A stretch of DNA of 48,084 bases from an uncultured Prevotella sp. (GTDB lineage: Bacteria; Bacteroidota; Bacteroidia; Bacteroidales; Bacteroidaceae), in contig CAJOIW010000011.1 in NCBI GenBank assembly GCA_905234845.1, positions 18,234 through 66,317 of the forward strand, given 5' to 3'. The notes under the pieces are model-generated. The model was not told where the DNA came from and searched no databases. It saw only the letters and a program-made list of their open reading frames with translations. A program made the position numbers and the translations under genes. The first letter of the stretch is position 1. Every line of letters begins with the position of its first letter. Positions 8,219 through 15,835 of this stretch are shown here, piece after piece.

Positions 8219-8918
8219 AGTCGGGAAGTTTGAGGTAGTCGGTTAAAGGGTATTCGCGCTTGGGCAGATGCACGAACGTGGGCTCGCCCGTGTCGGCAAA
8301 GAGCAAGCCCTCCTCGCCTGTCTTGGGCTTGTCGTACTCCACATTCTTCAACAACTCGGCGAGTTCAAAGTCGCGCCGCTTCACCTTGCCGCCCATGCCG
8401 ATAAAAGTCCATTCGCAGAAGGTGATGGGCTGCCCGTCTTGCTGAAGCATCGTGAGGGCATCGCCACAGAGGATGTTTTTCTGTAAAAGGAATCGGATGC
8501 ATCGCACTAATGCTGGCGAGGCATCAAGGGAAAGATGATCCTTGTAAGTGTCGAGGTATTGCGCCAGCAATCGCTGACGACAGGTCTCGGTGTTGTCGGG
8601 CAGCAGCTCCACACCATAGATTGAGCTGACAGCCATGGCCGAGGCCTGGTCGTACTCAACGCGAGCCCCCTGCATCCTCCCCCGACGAGGGGTGGCAAAT
8701 TGTCGGCGAACCGCTTCCATCTTCCTGTTTAAGATTTCAACGAGGAAGTTGCCTGTGCCACAGGCTGGCTCAAGGAAGCGGGAGTCGATGCGCTCCGTTT
8801 CTTCCTTTACCAAGTCGAGCATTGCATTGACCTCACGCTTGGCGGTATAGACCTCGCCATGGTCGGCCACACGCTGCCGCGAAACAACCTGCTTCTCTTT
8901 ATCGTCCGTTACGGTCAT
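8211..8918 (-). CDS. Short SAM-dependent DNA methylase subunit (restriction subunit M-like)
   Basis: About 235 aa from MTVTDDKEKQ. Motif I is clear (RFLEPACGTGNF, residues 47-58) and is preceded by VADHGEVYTAKREVNAMLDLV, the usual opening of short subunit-M proteins. No (D/N)PPY catalytic motif is seen, so it may bind SAM without transferring methyl, or complete the larger methylase translated from the overlapping frame. The longer frame to 9032 is disfavoured: its extra 38 residues look non-protein-like, and the ATG at 8916-8918 lies inside a conserved repeat (segment C at 8906-8927) that matches two more copies in the leader. It is the first gene of the cassette, with a likely promoter at 9200-9207. 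Confidence 0.75.
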   Translation of the reverse strand: MTVTDDKEKQVVSRQRVADHGEVYTAKREVNAMLDLVKEETERIDSRFLEPACGTGNFLVEILNRKMEAVRRQFATPRRGRMQGARVEYDQASAMAVSSIYGVELLPDNTETCRQRLLAQYLDTYKDHLSLDASPALVRCIRFLLQKNILCGDALTMLQQDGQPITFCEWTFIGMGGKVKRRDFELAELLKNVEYDKPKTGEEGLLFADTGEPTFVHLPKREYPLTDYLKLPDYD

Positions 8919-9099
8919 TTGGTCGGATTTTATATGAAACGATATAAAAATGCAGATACAAAGAAAGTGTACCACGTTGCCATATACACTCTCTGCTGGT
9001 ATCCGACCAAAGACCCGTAACGAAGCATACATGGAACGGGTACACCTTTATGCAAGGTGTATCCCCATTCCATTGAGACTCGTTACATTCTTGGTCGGA
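8906..9099 (-). promoter_or_regulatory. Leader with three mutually complementary segments (A, B, C) at the methylase start
   Basis: On the coding (minus) strand, segment A (9099-9080) is TCCGACCAA-N4-GTAACGA. Segment B (9023-9002) is the reverse complement of TCCGACCAA-N6-GTAACGA. Segment C (8927-8906) is TCCGACCAA-N6-GTAACG and spans the start ATG. B can pair with A, enclosing a further hairpin (ACACCTT...AAGGTGT, centred near 9052), or with C (18 of 22 positions), which would hide the start codon. This is direct sequence observation; the switch function is inference. Confidence 0.65.
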
Positions 9100-9199
9100 A
9101 TTTGCAGAGGTCTCTATAGAATTATAGATACAACTATCTATTTACCCACGAAAGTCGCATTGCCCCCTGCGCTCAGGGCTAAATGGCAAATGCATGCTG

Positions 9200-9207
9200 C
9201 AAAGTTA
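9200..9207 (-). promoter_or_regulatory. Probable -7 promoter box for the methylase cassette
   Basis: TAACTTTG on the minus strand fits TAnnTTTG. Transcription would start near 9192, giving a leader of about 270 nt that contains all three complementary segments. Confidence 0.55.
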
Positions 9208-9271
9208 CGAAAAAATGAGCGCAGAACAAAATAAACTCGTTTATTTTTTTAAATTATCTGCGTACCACCAA

Positions 9272-9365
9272 GGCCCAGAATGGGCCACAGATTACAGGCA
9301 GGGGTGTAACCCCTGCTCATGTCAGCAGTTATATGAGCTCTGAAAGAGCGACAGAATGGTCTGTC
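9272..9365. repeat. Cluster of four short perfect hairpins
   Basis: Four consecutive inverted repeats are visible: GGCCCA/TGGGCC (9272-9286), GCAGGGGT/ACCCCTGC (9298-9316), GCTC/GAGC (9337-9349) and GACAGA/TCTGTC (9350-9365). None has a T-run. The cluster lies in the gap between the methylase leader and the GH27 terminator and resembles a REP-type or remnant mobile element; the family is not recognised. Confidence 0.55.
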
Positions 9366-9390
9366 ACCCAAGCAAAGCGAAAAACTTTAC

Positions 9391-9425
9391 AAAAAAAGCC
9401 GAAAACCTGGCTTAGGTCTTCGGCT
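9391..9425 (-). terminator. Rho-independent terminator after the GH27 gene
   Basis: On the minus strand AGCCGAA...TTCGGCT, with inner ACCT/AGGT pairs, forms a hairpin followed by seven T. It begins 24 bp after the GH27 stop codon. Confidence 0.8.
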
Positions 9426-9448
9426 GTTGATAAGTTATTTTGAAGATG

Positions 9449-11665
9449 CTATTTCACCTTGATAAGCTTCACTCCGTGGGAGGGGAGGAAGTAGGTGAGG
9501 TCGGTGGTGGAGAGATCCTTCTGTCGCCAGAGGTCGCGCACGGCGGTGAGTCGGTCGAGGCCGAGGTGGCTGAGATACTGGGCGAGGTCGGCCATGCAGT
9601 CGTCGTCGCCAAGGTTGAAGATGCCGATGGCGAAGGAGCCGTCGTCGAGCGGGCGTTTCCATACCTGTATGTCACCGTCAACAATCTCCTGCTTGGCCTG
9701 TCGTCCCAGCGGGTCTTGGTTCACGGCGTTGACCTCGTTGTTGCAGAGCAGGCGCACGGTGAACTCGTCCATCTGTGCGATGTCGCAGCCGATGAGCATG
9801 TTGGCGGCGAGCAGTGCCCAGAGGGAGATGTGGGTATATTGCTCGTCGGCGGTCAGGCGGGTGTCGCGCAGTTTGTCGCTCCAGCCTACCTTGCCCACGA
9901 TGAGCATGTCGGGGTCGTTCCAGTGGCCGGGCTGGGCATACTGCTCAAGGCCCACCTGCTGGCGGAATCCGATGTCGCTGAGCGACTCCCACGTGTCGGT
10001 GATGTCGCCGGTGGTGCGCCACGAGTTGGCGTCGACGGCATGTCCCCATTTCCATACCTCAGCCATGCCGTACTGACAGAGCGAGTAGAAAATGTCGCGG
10101 GGCTGCTCGCGCAGGTAGCGCTCCATCTTCAGGTAGGGGCGCACGTAGGAGGCGACGGTCTTGTCGGGATGTTTGTCGAACTCGCGTCCGTAGCCGCACC
10201 AGTCGTATTTCAGATAGTCCACGCCCCACTGGTTATAGGTCTGTGCGTCTTGCTCCTCGTGGTCGATGGAGCCGAGGTAGCGTCCGCAGGTATAGTCGCC
10301 GGGCGAGGAGTAGATGCCGAACTTCAGTCCGTTCTCATGAAGCCAGTCGCCGAGTCCCTTCATGTCGGGGAATTTCTCGTTTGTGGCGATGGTGCCGTCG
10401 GCATTGCGCTCTGCGGCCTCCCAGGCATCGTCGACGTTGATGTAGCTGTAGCCGTAGTCGGCGAGCCCCTTGTCCAAGAGTGCCTGTGCCGAGGAGAGCA
10501 CTTTCTCTTGCGAGACGCTCAGTCCCCAGCAGTTCCACGAGTTCCAGCCCATGGGCGGTGTGAGGGCTATCTTGTCGCCTACGCGGAAGATAAACTGCTG
10601 CTCAGCCTTTCCGCGACTGTTCTCGGCACGGAGGGTCACGGTGTAGCTGCCAGGCTTGGCTATGCTGCCTGAGAGCACGCCAGTCTGGCTGTCCACGTGC
10701 AGGCCTTCGGGCAGATTGTCGATGCTGTATCGCATGGGCTTCTCACCCGAGAAAGCCAGACGGAGGATAACAGGTGATCCAGGGCGCACGCCATAGACCT
10801 TCGGTCCGTTGTAGCGTGGGGTAAGCGGTGCGTCGGGGGTGAGGATGTACTTCGGGATGAAGGTTTTTGTAAACCGGTTGCCTGTCTTCTGGTCGGTATA
10901 GCGCACAGCGATGCGGGTCTGTCGGTGGCTGTCGTAGGGCACGCTCACCACGACAGGTTTCTTGCCAAGCCGCACGCTCTTCTGGGATGCCTCGTAGGCT
11001 TCGCGGGTGAGCATGTCGAAGGCCTCGATGCTCACCGCACCGCGCGGACTGACTCCCATCGGCTCGGTGAGCGCCACTGAGAATCCGCCCTTGCCGTTGG
11101 TCGTCGACGGCATGGGGGCGATCTTCACCAAATCCTGCAAACCGGCCATCTTCACGCGCACCTTGTCGTCGAAGATGCCGCCGGGGTCGTTGCCGTTATA
11201 GACGCGCACGGCGATGACATTCTCCTGGTCCCACTTGATGAGTCCGCCGTCGGCCTTCACCTGATAGTCGCGCCACGCGTCGTAAGCCATCTGGTAGCCC
11301 TCCTTGTCGCCGGGCATCGAGCCGGTCTTGCCGATGAGCTGACCGTTGAGGTAGGTCTCGTCGCAGTCGTCGACCTTGGCAATGTGGAAGGTCACCACGT
11401 CTTTCACGACAGCCTCGTTGCGAAGCGAACTGGGAATGACCACGCGCATACGATACCACGCGTAGTTGTTCGGGTTCTCCACTCCCTGATAGGTCCAAAG
11501 CCGCGTCACCGACATCGTCGGCCACTCCGAGTCGTTAAACGACGGCTGGCTCCAAGCCATGTTGTCGCCCGTGTGAAACTTGGCCGAGGAAATCTCTATC
11601 TCCTGTGCCCTTGCCTGAAATGCCACAATGGTCAACGCGGCCATTGCTACAAATAATTTTTTCAT
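9449..11665 (-). CDS. Secreted GH27 alpha-galactosidase
   Basis: The 738-aa protein has a signal peptide ending near residue 20 (FQARA|QE). An N-terminal galactose-binding-like sandwich follows (about 22-180; YLNGQLIGKTGSMPGD), then an Ig/NEW3-like linker domain (about 290-362). The GH27 TIM barrel starts at LTPPMGWNSWNCWG (368-381). Family motifs are YLKYDWCGYG with nucleophile Asp488 and RTTGDI with acid/base Asp554, plus HWNDPDMLIVG. It should release terminal alpha-galactose (or alpha-GalNAc) with retention, in the periplasm or at the surface. It is transcribed divergently from the double-sandwich gene at 11814; a TATCTTTG box lies 33 bp upstream. No T9SS tail is seen. Confidence 0.93.
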   Translation of the reverse strand: MKKLFVAMAALTIVAFQARAQEIEISSAKFHTGDNMAWSQPSFNDSEWPTMSVTRLWTYQGVENPNNYAWYRMRVVIPSSLRNEAVVKDVVTFHIAKVDDCDETYLNGQLIGKTGSMPGDKEGYQMAYDAWRDYQVKADGGLIKWDQENVIAVRVYNGNDPGGIFDDKVRVKMAGLQDLVKIAPMPSTTNGKGGFSVALTEPMGVSPRGAVSIEAFDMLTREAYEASQKSVRLGKKPVVVSVPYDSHRQTRIAVRYTDQKTGNRFTKTFIPKYILTPDAPLTPRYNGPKVYGVRPGSPVILRLAFSGEKPMRYSIDNLPEGLHVDSQTGVLSGSIAKPGSYTVTLRAENSRGKAEQQFIFRVGDKIALTPPMGWNSWNCWGLSVSQEKVLSSAQALLDKGLADYGYSYINVDDAWEAAERNADGTIATNEKFPDMKGLGDWLHENGLKFGIYSSPGDYTCGRYLGSIDHEEQDAQTYNQWGVDYLKYDWCGYGREFDKHPDKTVASYVRPYLKMERYLREQPRDIFYSLCQYGMAEVWKWGHAVDANSWRTTGDITDTWESLSDIGFRQQVGLEQYAQPGHWNDPDMLIVGKVGWSDKLRDTRLTADEQYTHISLWALLAANMLIGCDIAQMDEFTVRLLCNNEVNAVNQDPLGRQAKQEIVDGDIQVWKRPLDDGSFAIGIFNLGDDDCMADLAQYLSHLGLDRLTAVRDLWRQKDLSTTDLTYFLPSHGVKLIKVK

Positions 11666-11697
11666 GTTTGTTTTTAGTTAAAATGGTTTCGTGGTTG

Positions 11698-11705
11698 CAA
11701 AGATA
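11698..11705 (-). promoter_or_regulatory. -7 promoter box for the GH27 gene
   Basis: TATCTTTG on the minus strand lies 33 bp upstream of the GH27 ATG and matches TAnnTTTG. Confidence 0.6.
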
Positions 11706-11747
11706 TAGAAAATTAGGCAAAAAATTGTACGACTTCCTTTTTTTTTA

Positions 11748-11755
11748 TAACTTTG
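11748..11755 (+). promoter_or_regulatory. -7 promoter box for the double-sandwich gene
   Basis: TAACTTTG matches TAnnTTTG and precedes the chosen ATG by about 58 bp. It is divergent to the GH27 promoter 43 bp away. Confidence 0.6.
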
Positions 11756-11813
11756 CATGCACAATTACAATTACTATATCAAGATTGCCTCAAATAACAT
11801 TTTTATAAAACTT

Positions 11814-13124
11814 ATGATTAAAAAACTTTTTCTTTATCTGATTCTCGCAATTGTCACGTTGGACATCGGTGCCGTGACACCTACGGGAAAGAACTGGCGC
11901 GTGGTACTGCCGGCCTCACAATGGACCGACTCGCAGTGGACCGCGCAAGCCATGATTTTCAACAACAACGAGCGCTACAGCGACCCGTACTACAACAAGG
12001 TCATCGGCACACCGCCCGCCGACAGCAACGGACGCGCATGGTATGAGCCCGGCTACGAGCTGACCGACGGCAGCGTCGAGTGGAGCGAGATGCAGGCGCC
12101 CTTCAGCTCCGACGAGTTCTACAAAGGTCTCCGCTCTACCCGCTGGGCCATGGGCGACATCATGGCCGACATCTATCTGCGCCGCACGTTCACCGTCGAC
12201 AAAGGTTTCGGCGGCGACCTCTACCTCTCGTGCGGACACGACGACGGTCCCGCCGAGTTCTACATCAACGGCGTACTCGTGAAAACAGTCAGCGACGGAT
12301 GGAACAACGACGAGATTATACGTCTGACAACCGAGCAGCGCAACCTCGTCAAGACCGACGGATCGGAAAACGTCATCGCCGTGCATGTGCATCAGAACTG
12401 GGGCGGCGCATTTGCCGACTGCGGACTCTACGAGAGCCTCACAGAGAACACTGTTGCCATCCTGCCCACACTGAACGAGGTCGACCAATGGCCGTGTGTC
12501 TACTACACGCTCAACAGCAACGACGAGCTTAACGCACTGGCACCCAAGACATGGGCCGGGCTGTGCGTCGACGAGAGCGACTGGGCCTTCGGCGACGGGC
12601 CGCTCAGCAACTCGCGCGACCGATTCCTCGTCTCCGAGTGGGCAAGCTCAGTGCAGCCCCTGCTCGTCAGACGACACTTCACACTCACCGCTGACGACCT
12701 CAATGACATCAACCGCCGCAGGGTTGCCATTACGTGCAGCTACGACGAGAACCCGAAGGTCTATCTCAACGGCACTCTCATCTGGAGCGCATCGGGATGG
12801 AACGACAACAACTATGCCGACTACTCCCTCACCAGAGCCAACAAAAACCTGCTGCGCGAAGGCGACAACGTGCTGGCCGTTTCGTTGCAGCAAGGTGGCG
12901 GAAGCGGACACATCGACTACGGCCTCACCATCGCCTTCCCCTATGTGGAGCCCACAGGCATCAGTCTGGATGAAGGATTAAGGATGAAGGACGAAAGTCG
13001 CAATCCCTCATCCGTCTACGACCTGCAAGGAAGAAAGGTCGCTGATAATCCCTCATCCCTCATCCCTCATCTCTCATCCGGTATCTATATTTATAACGGT
13101 AAAAAAATCATCATAAATAAATAA
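11814..13124 (+). CDS. Secreted double beta-sandwich (GH2-like sugar-binding) protein with T9SS tail
   Basis: About 436 aa. The start chosen is MIKKLFLYLILAIVTLDIG, a normal signal peptide; an in-frame ATG at 11757 would add 19 asparagine/isoleucine-rich residues and overlap the promoter region. Two related galactose-binding-like sandwiches follow (about 100-210 and 230-390), each with a YLNG/YINGVLVK strand and a later NVIAVHVHQNWGG/NVLAVSLQQGGG motif, as in non-catalytic domains of GH2 enzymes. No catalytic barrel is present. The C-terminus has the VYDLQGRKV...GIYIYNGKKIIIN sorting motif, with a 7-nt CATCCCT array coding the loop. Probably a cell-surface or secreted carbohydrate-binding protein. 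It stands 6 bp ahead of the GH127 gene, suggesting joint transcription. Ligand unknown. Confidence 0.7.
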   Translation: MIKKLFLYLILAIVTLDIGAVTPTGKNWRVVLPASQWTDSQWTAQAMIFNNNERYSDPYYNKVIGTPPADSNGRAWYEPGYELTDGSVEWSEMQAPFSSDEFYKGLRSTRWAMGDIMADIYLRRTFTVDKGFGGDLYLSCGHDDGPAEFYINGVLVKTVSDGWNNDEIIRLTTEQRNLVKTDGSENVIAVHVHQNWGGAFADCGLYESLTENTVAILPTLNEVDQWPCVYYTLNSNDELNALAPKTWAGLCVDESDWAFGDGPLSNSRDRFLVSEWASSVQPLLVRRHFTLTADDLNDINRRRVAITCSYDENPKVYLNGTLIWSASGWNDNNYADYSLTRANKNLLREGDNVLAVSLQQGGGSGHIDYGLTIAFPYVEPTGISLDEGLRMKDESRNPSSVYDLQGRKVADNPSSLIPHLSSGIYIYNGKKIIINK

Positions 13125-13130
13125 ACTGAC

Positions 13131-15215
13131 ATGAAACGACTATTCATTACAACCGTCATCACTGCTGCGTTGCAGCTTCTCAACACTCCGGCTGCCAATG
13201 CGCAGATTGAAGCCACCATCGCTGAGCGTCCGCAACTGGAAACAAGCAACAACTACCCTGCCTACCGTGCCCCGCTGCACGGCGGCTATCTGCTGAAACT
13301 GCCCGTAGGCAGCGTACAACCCAAAGGATGGCTGCTCGAATACCTCAGACGTCAGGCTGCCGGACTCAACGGACAGCTCGGCACCGTCAGCGCATGGCTT
13401 GAGAAGAGAAACAACCAGTGGCTCAGCTCCACAGGCGACCACGGATGGGAAGAGGTGCCCTACTGGCTCCGCGGTTACTGCAGTCTGGCCTATATCCTCA
13501 ACGACGAAAGCATGAAAGCCGAAGCGCAGACATGGTTCGACGCTGTGTTCAAAAACCTGAAGAGCGACGGATTCCTCGGACCGAAAAACTCATCGGGCGG
13601 CAAACCCGAGGTGTGGGCACAGATGATCATGCTCTGGGCCTTGCAGACCTACTACGACTATAGTGGCGACGAGCGCGTGCTCTCGGCCATGACCAACTAC
13701 TTCAAATGGGAGCTCGCACTGGCCGACGACCAGTTCCTGGAGGACTACTGGGAGCATCAGCGCGGCGGCGACAACGAGTGGAGCGTCATCTGGCTCTACA
13801 ACCGCACGGGCGACGCCTCGCTGCTGCCGCTCATCGAGAAGCTGCACAACAACACCAGCAACTGGATGCAGAAAGGCAACCTGCCCAACTGGCACGGCGT
13901 GAACGTGGCACAGGGCTTCCGCGAGCCCGCCACCTACTACGTCTATACCGGCAACGAAGAGCATCTGCAGTTTGCCTACGACAACCAAAACGAGATGCGA
14001 CGTCGCTTCGGACAGGTGCCCGGCGGCATGTATGGCGCCGACGAGAATGCCCGCGTGGGATTCTGCGACCCCCGTCAGGGAGCCGAGACCTGCGCACTCG
14101 TCGAGCAGATGGCCAGCGACGAAATCATGATGGGCATCACGGGCGACCCCTTCTGGGCCGACAACTGCGAAGACGTGGCCATCAACACCTATACCGCCGC
14201 CCTCACACCCGACATGCGGGCACTGCGCTATATCACCTCACCCAACATGGCCATCAGCGACGGAGTGAACCACGGAGGCTCCATCGACAACGCCCTGCGC
14301 GGCATGCTCTCGATGAGCCCGTTCAGCAGCCGCTGCTGCCAACACAACCACAGTATGGGATGGCCCTACTATGCCGAGCACCTCGTCATGGCTACCGCCG
14401 ACAACGGACTCGCCACCATGCTCTACGCAGCCAGCGAGACCACAGCCAAGGTAGCCAACCAGCAAGAGGTGCGGCTGACCGAGGAGACCAACTACCCGTT
14501 TGAAGACGAGGTGCGGCTGACGCTCAACACCGCCGCCCCCGTCAGCTTCCCCCTCTACCTGCGCATCCCCAAGTGGGCTGAAGGCGCAACGGCCACCGTC
14601 AACGGCCAGACCGTCGACGTCACCGCCGAGCCGGGCAAATACATCTGCATCAACCGCACATGGCAAGACGGCGACCGCGTCGTGCTCACCCTGCCCATGA
14701 CCATGAAGACGCGCGTGTGGACTGCCAACAAGGGTAGCGTCAGCATCGACTACGGACCGCTCACGCTGTCGCTGAAAATCAACGAACGCTACAACCAGCG
14801 CGACAGTCGCGACCACGAAATCGTGCAAGACGATTCTCACTGGCAGGAGGGCGTGGACGCCTCTTTGTGGCCCGCCTACGAAATTTTTGCTGAGTCCGAC
14901 TGGAACTATGCCCTCGACACCGACGAGCAAAACCAGCCGAAGGGCTTCACCGTGACGAAGAAGGCATGGCCTGCCGACAACTTCCCCTTCACCCTTGAGA
15001 GCGTGCCGTTCGAGTTCACCGCCAAGGGTCGTAAGATTCCCTCATGGGGATTCGACAGTACTGGCATGACAAACATCCTGCCCACGCGCTTTGCCGAAAA
15101 GAGCGAGGAGCAGGAGACACTTACCCTTGTTCCCATGGGAGCAGCCCGCTTGCGCATTACAGCCTTCCCCAACCATACCGATTACAACGGTGTAGACCCC
15201 GACTGTGAGGAGTGA
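13131..15215 (+). CDS. Secreted GH127-type (DUF1680) beta-L-arabinofuranosidase
   Basis: The 694-aa protein has a signal peptide to about residue 24 (AANA|Q) followed by an (alpha/alpha)6 barrel. The zinc-thiolate site characteristic of GH127 is visible: GAETCALVEQ gives Glu319 and Cys321, and SSRCCQHNHSMGWP gives Cys402-Cys403. In the family one of these cysteines is the nucleophile. The C-terminal part is beta-sandwich (PLYLRIPKWAEGATATVNGQ). It should remove beta-L-arabinofuranose from plant glycoproteins or pectic side chains; related GH146 or other DUF1680 activities are possible. It follows the double-sandwich protein by 6 bp, so binding and cleavage may be coordinated. No T9SS tail. 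Confidence 0.87.
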   Translation: MKRLFITTVITAALQLLNTPAANAQIEATIAERPQLETSNNYPAYRAPLHGGYLLKLPVGSVQPKGWLLEYLRRQAAGLNGQLGTVSAWLEKRNNQWLSSTGDHGWEEVPYWLRGYCSLAYILNDESMKAEAQTWFDAVFKNLKSDGFLGPKNSSGGKPEVWAQMIMLWALQTYYDYSGDERVLSAMTNYFKWELALADDQFLEDYWEHQRGGDNEWSVIWLYNRTGDASLLPLIEKLHNNTSNWMQKGNLPNWHGVNVAQGFREPATYYVYTGNEEHLQFAYDNQNEMRRRFGQVPGGMYGADENARVGFCDPRQGAETCALVEQMASDEIMMGITGDPFWADNCEDVAINTYTAALTPDMRALRYITSPNMAISDGVNHGGSIDNALRGMLSMSPFSSRCCQHNHSMGWPYYAEHLVMATADNGLATMLYAASETTAKVANQQEVRLTEETNYPFEDEVRLTLNTAAPVSFPLYLRIPKWAEGATATVNGQTVDVTAEPGKYICINRTWQDGDRVVLTLPMTMKTRVWTANKGSVSIDYGPLTLSLKINERYNQRDSRDHEIVQDDSHWQEGVDASLWPAYEIFAESDWNYALDTDEQNQPKGFTVTKKAWPADNFPFTLESVPFEFTAKGRKIPSWGFDSTGMTNILPTRFAEKSEEQETLTLVPMGAARLRITAFPNHTDYNGVDPDCEE

Positions 15216-15259
15216 ACGACAACTGGAAGAATTATTAATCTCATTAAATTTATAAAACT

Positions 15260-15835
15260 ATGGTAACTGTATTAGTAGTATTATTAGCCATTATTCTCGG
15301 ATTGATTGTGATAGTGGCACTTTACATTTTCTCAACTCAGCGAAACCTTGTAGGTCTCGACGAACTTTGTAAGAATGCGTTCAGCCAGATCAGCGTTCAG
15401 CTCAACTCTCGTTGGGATGCGCTCATGGCTCTTGCACAGACTGCTACGCAGTATGCCCAGCATGAGTCGCAGACCATTATCCAGACCATTCAGGCACGCA
15501 AGCAGACCAATGTCAGCACACCTGCAGAGTATCAAGAAGACCAGTCGGCCTTTGCCTCGGTATTCAGCAGGCTGATGGCCGTAGCCGAGGCCTATCCGCA
15601 GTTACAGGCCGCCGACCTGTACAAGGACACGATGAACGGCATCCGCCAATATGAGGAGAACGTTCGTATGAGCCGTATGGTCTACAACGACACCGCCACG
15701 AAGATGAACCGCATGGTGCGCCAGTGGCCGTCCTCGTTCGTGGCCAGTATGCTCGGCTTCGGAGAAAAGGAATATCTCAAGGAAGACGAGGAGAAGAAGC
15801 ACAACTATCCCGACCTCTATGGCCAACAAAGTTAA
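15260..15835 (+). CDS. lemA: LemA family membrane protein
   Basis: The 191-aa protein has one N-terminal transmembrane helix (about residues 2-25). A long helical domain follows with the LemA signature (NLVGLDELCKNAFSQISVQL, RWDALMALAQTATQY) and a tail EKKHNYPDLYG. LemA proteins are single-pass with a helical-bundle domain; biochemical function is not established. The stop codon overlaps the next gene by 17 nt, a common LemA/DUF2207 (TPM-like) pairing in Bacteroidetes, so the two products likely act together at the membrane. Confidence 0.9.
   Translation: MVTVLVVLLAIILGLIVIVALYIFSTQRNLVGLDELCKNAFSQISVQLNSRWDALMALAQTATQYAQHESQTIIQTIQARKQTNVSTPAEYQEDQSAFASVFSRLMAVAEAYPQLQAADLYKDTMNGIRQYEENVRMSRMVYNDTATKMNRMVRQWPSSFVASMLGFGEKEYLKEDEEKKHNYPDLYGQQS

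Noticed and set aside
8919..9032. Longer start for the short methylase
   Set aside because: The extra 38 residues are cysteine/isoleucine-rich and unlike the family; the ATG at 8918 is directly followed by sequence fitting subunit-M proteins.
9440..10672. 410-codon open frame antisense to GH27
   Set aside because: The opposite strand codes a GH27 with intact catalytic motifs; the antisense translation is valine/glycine-rich noise.
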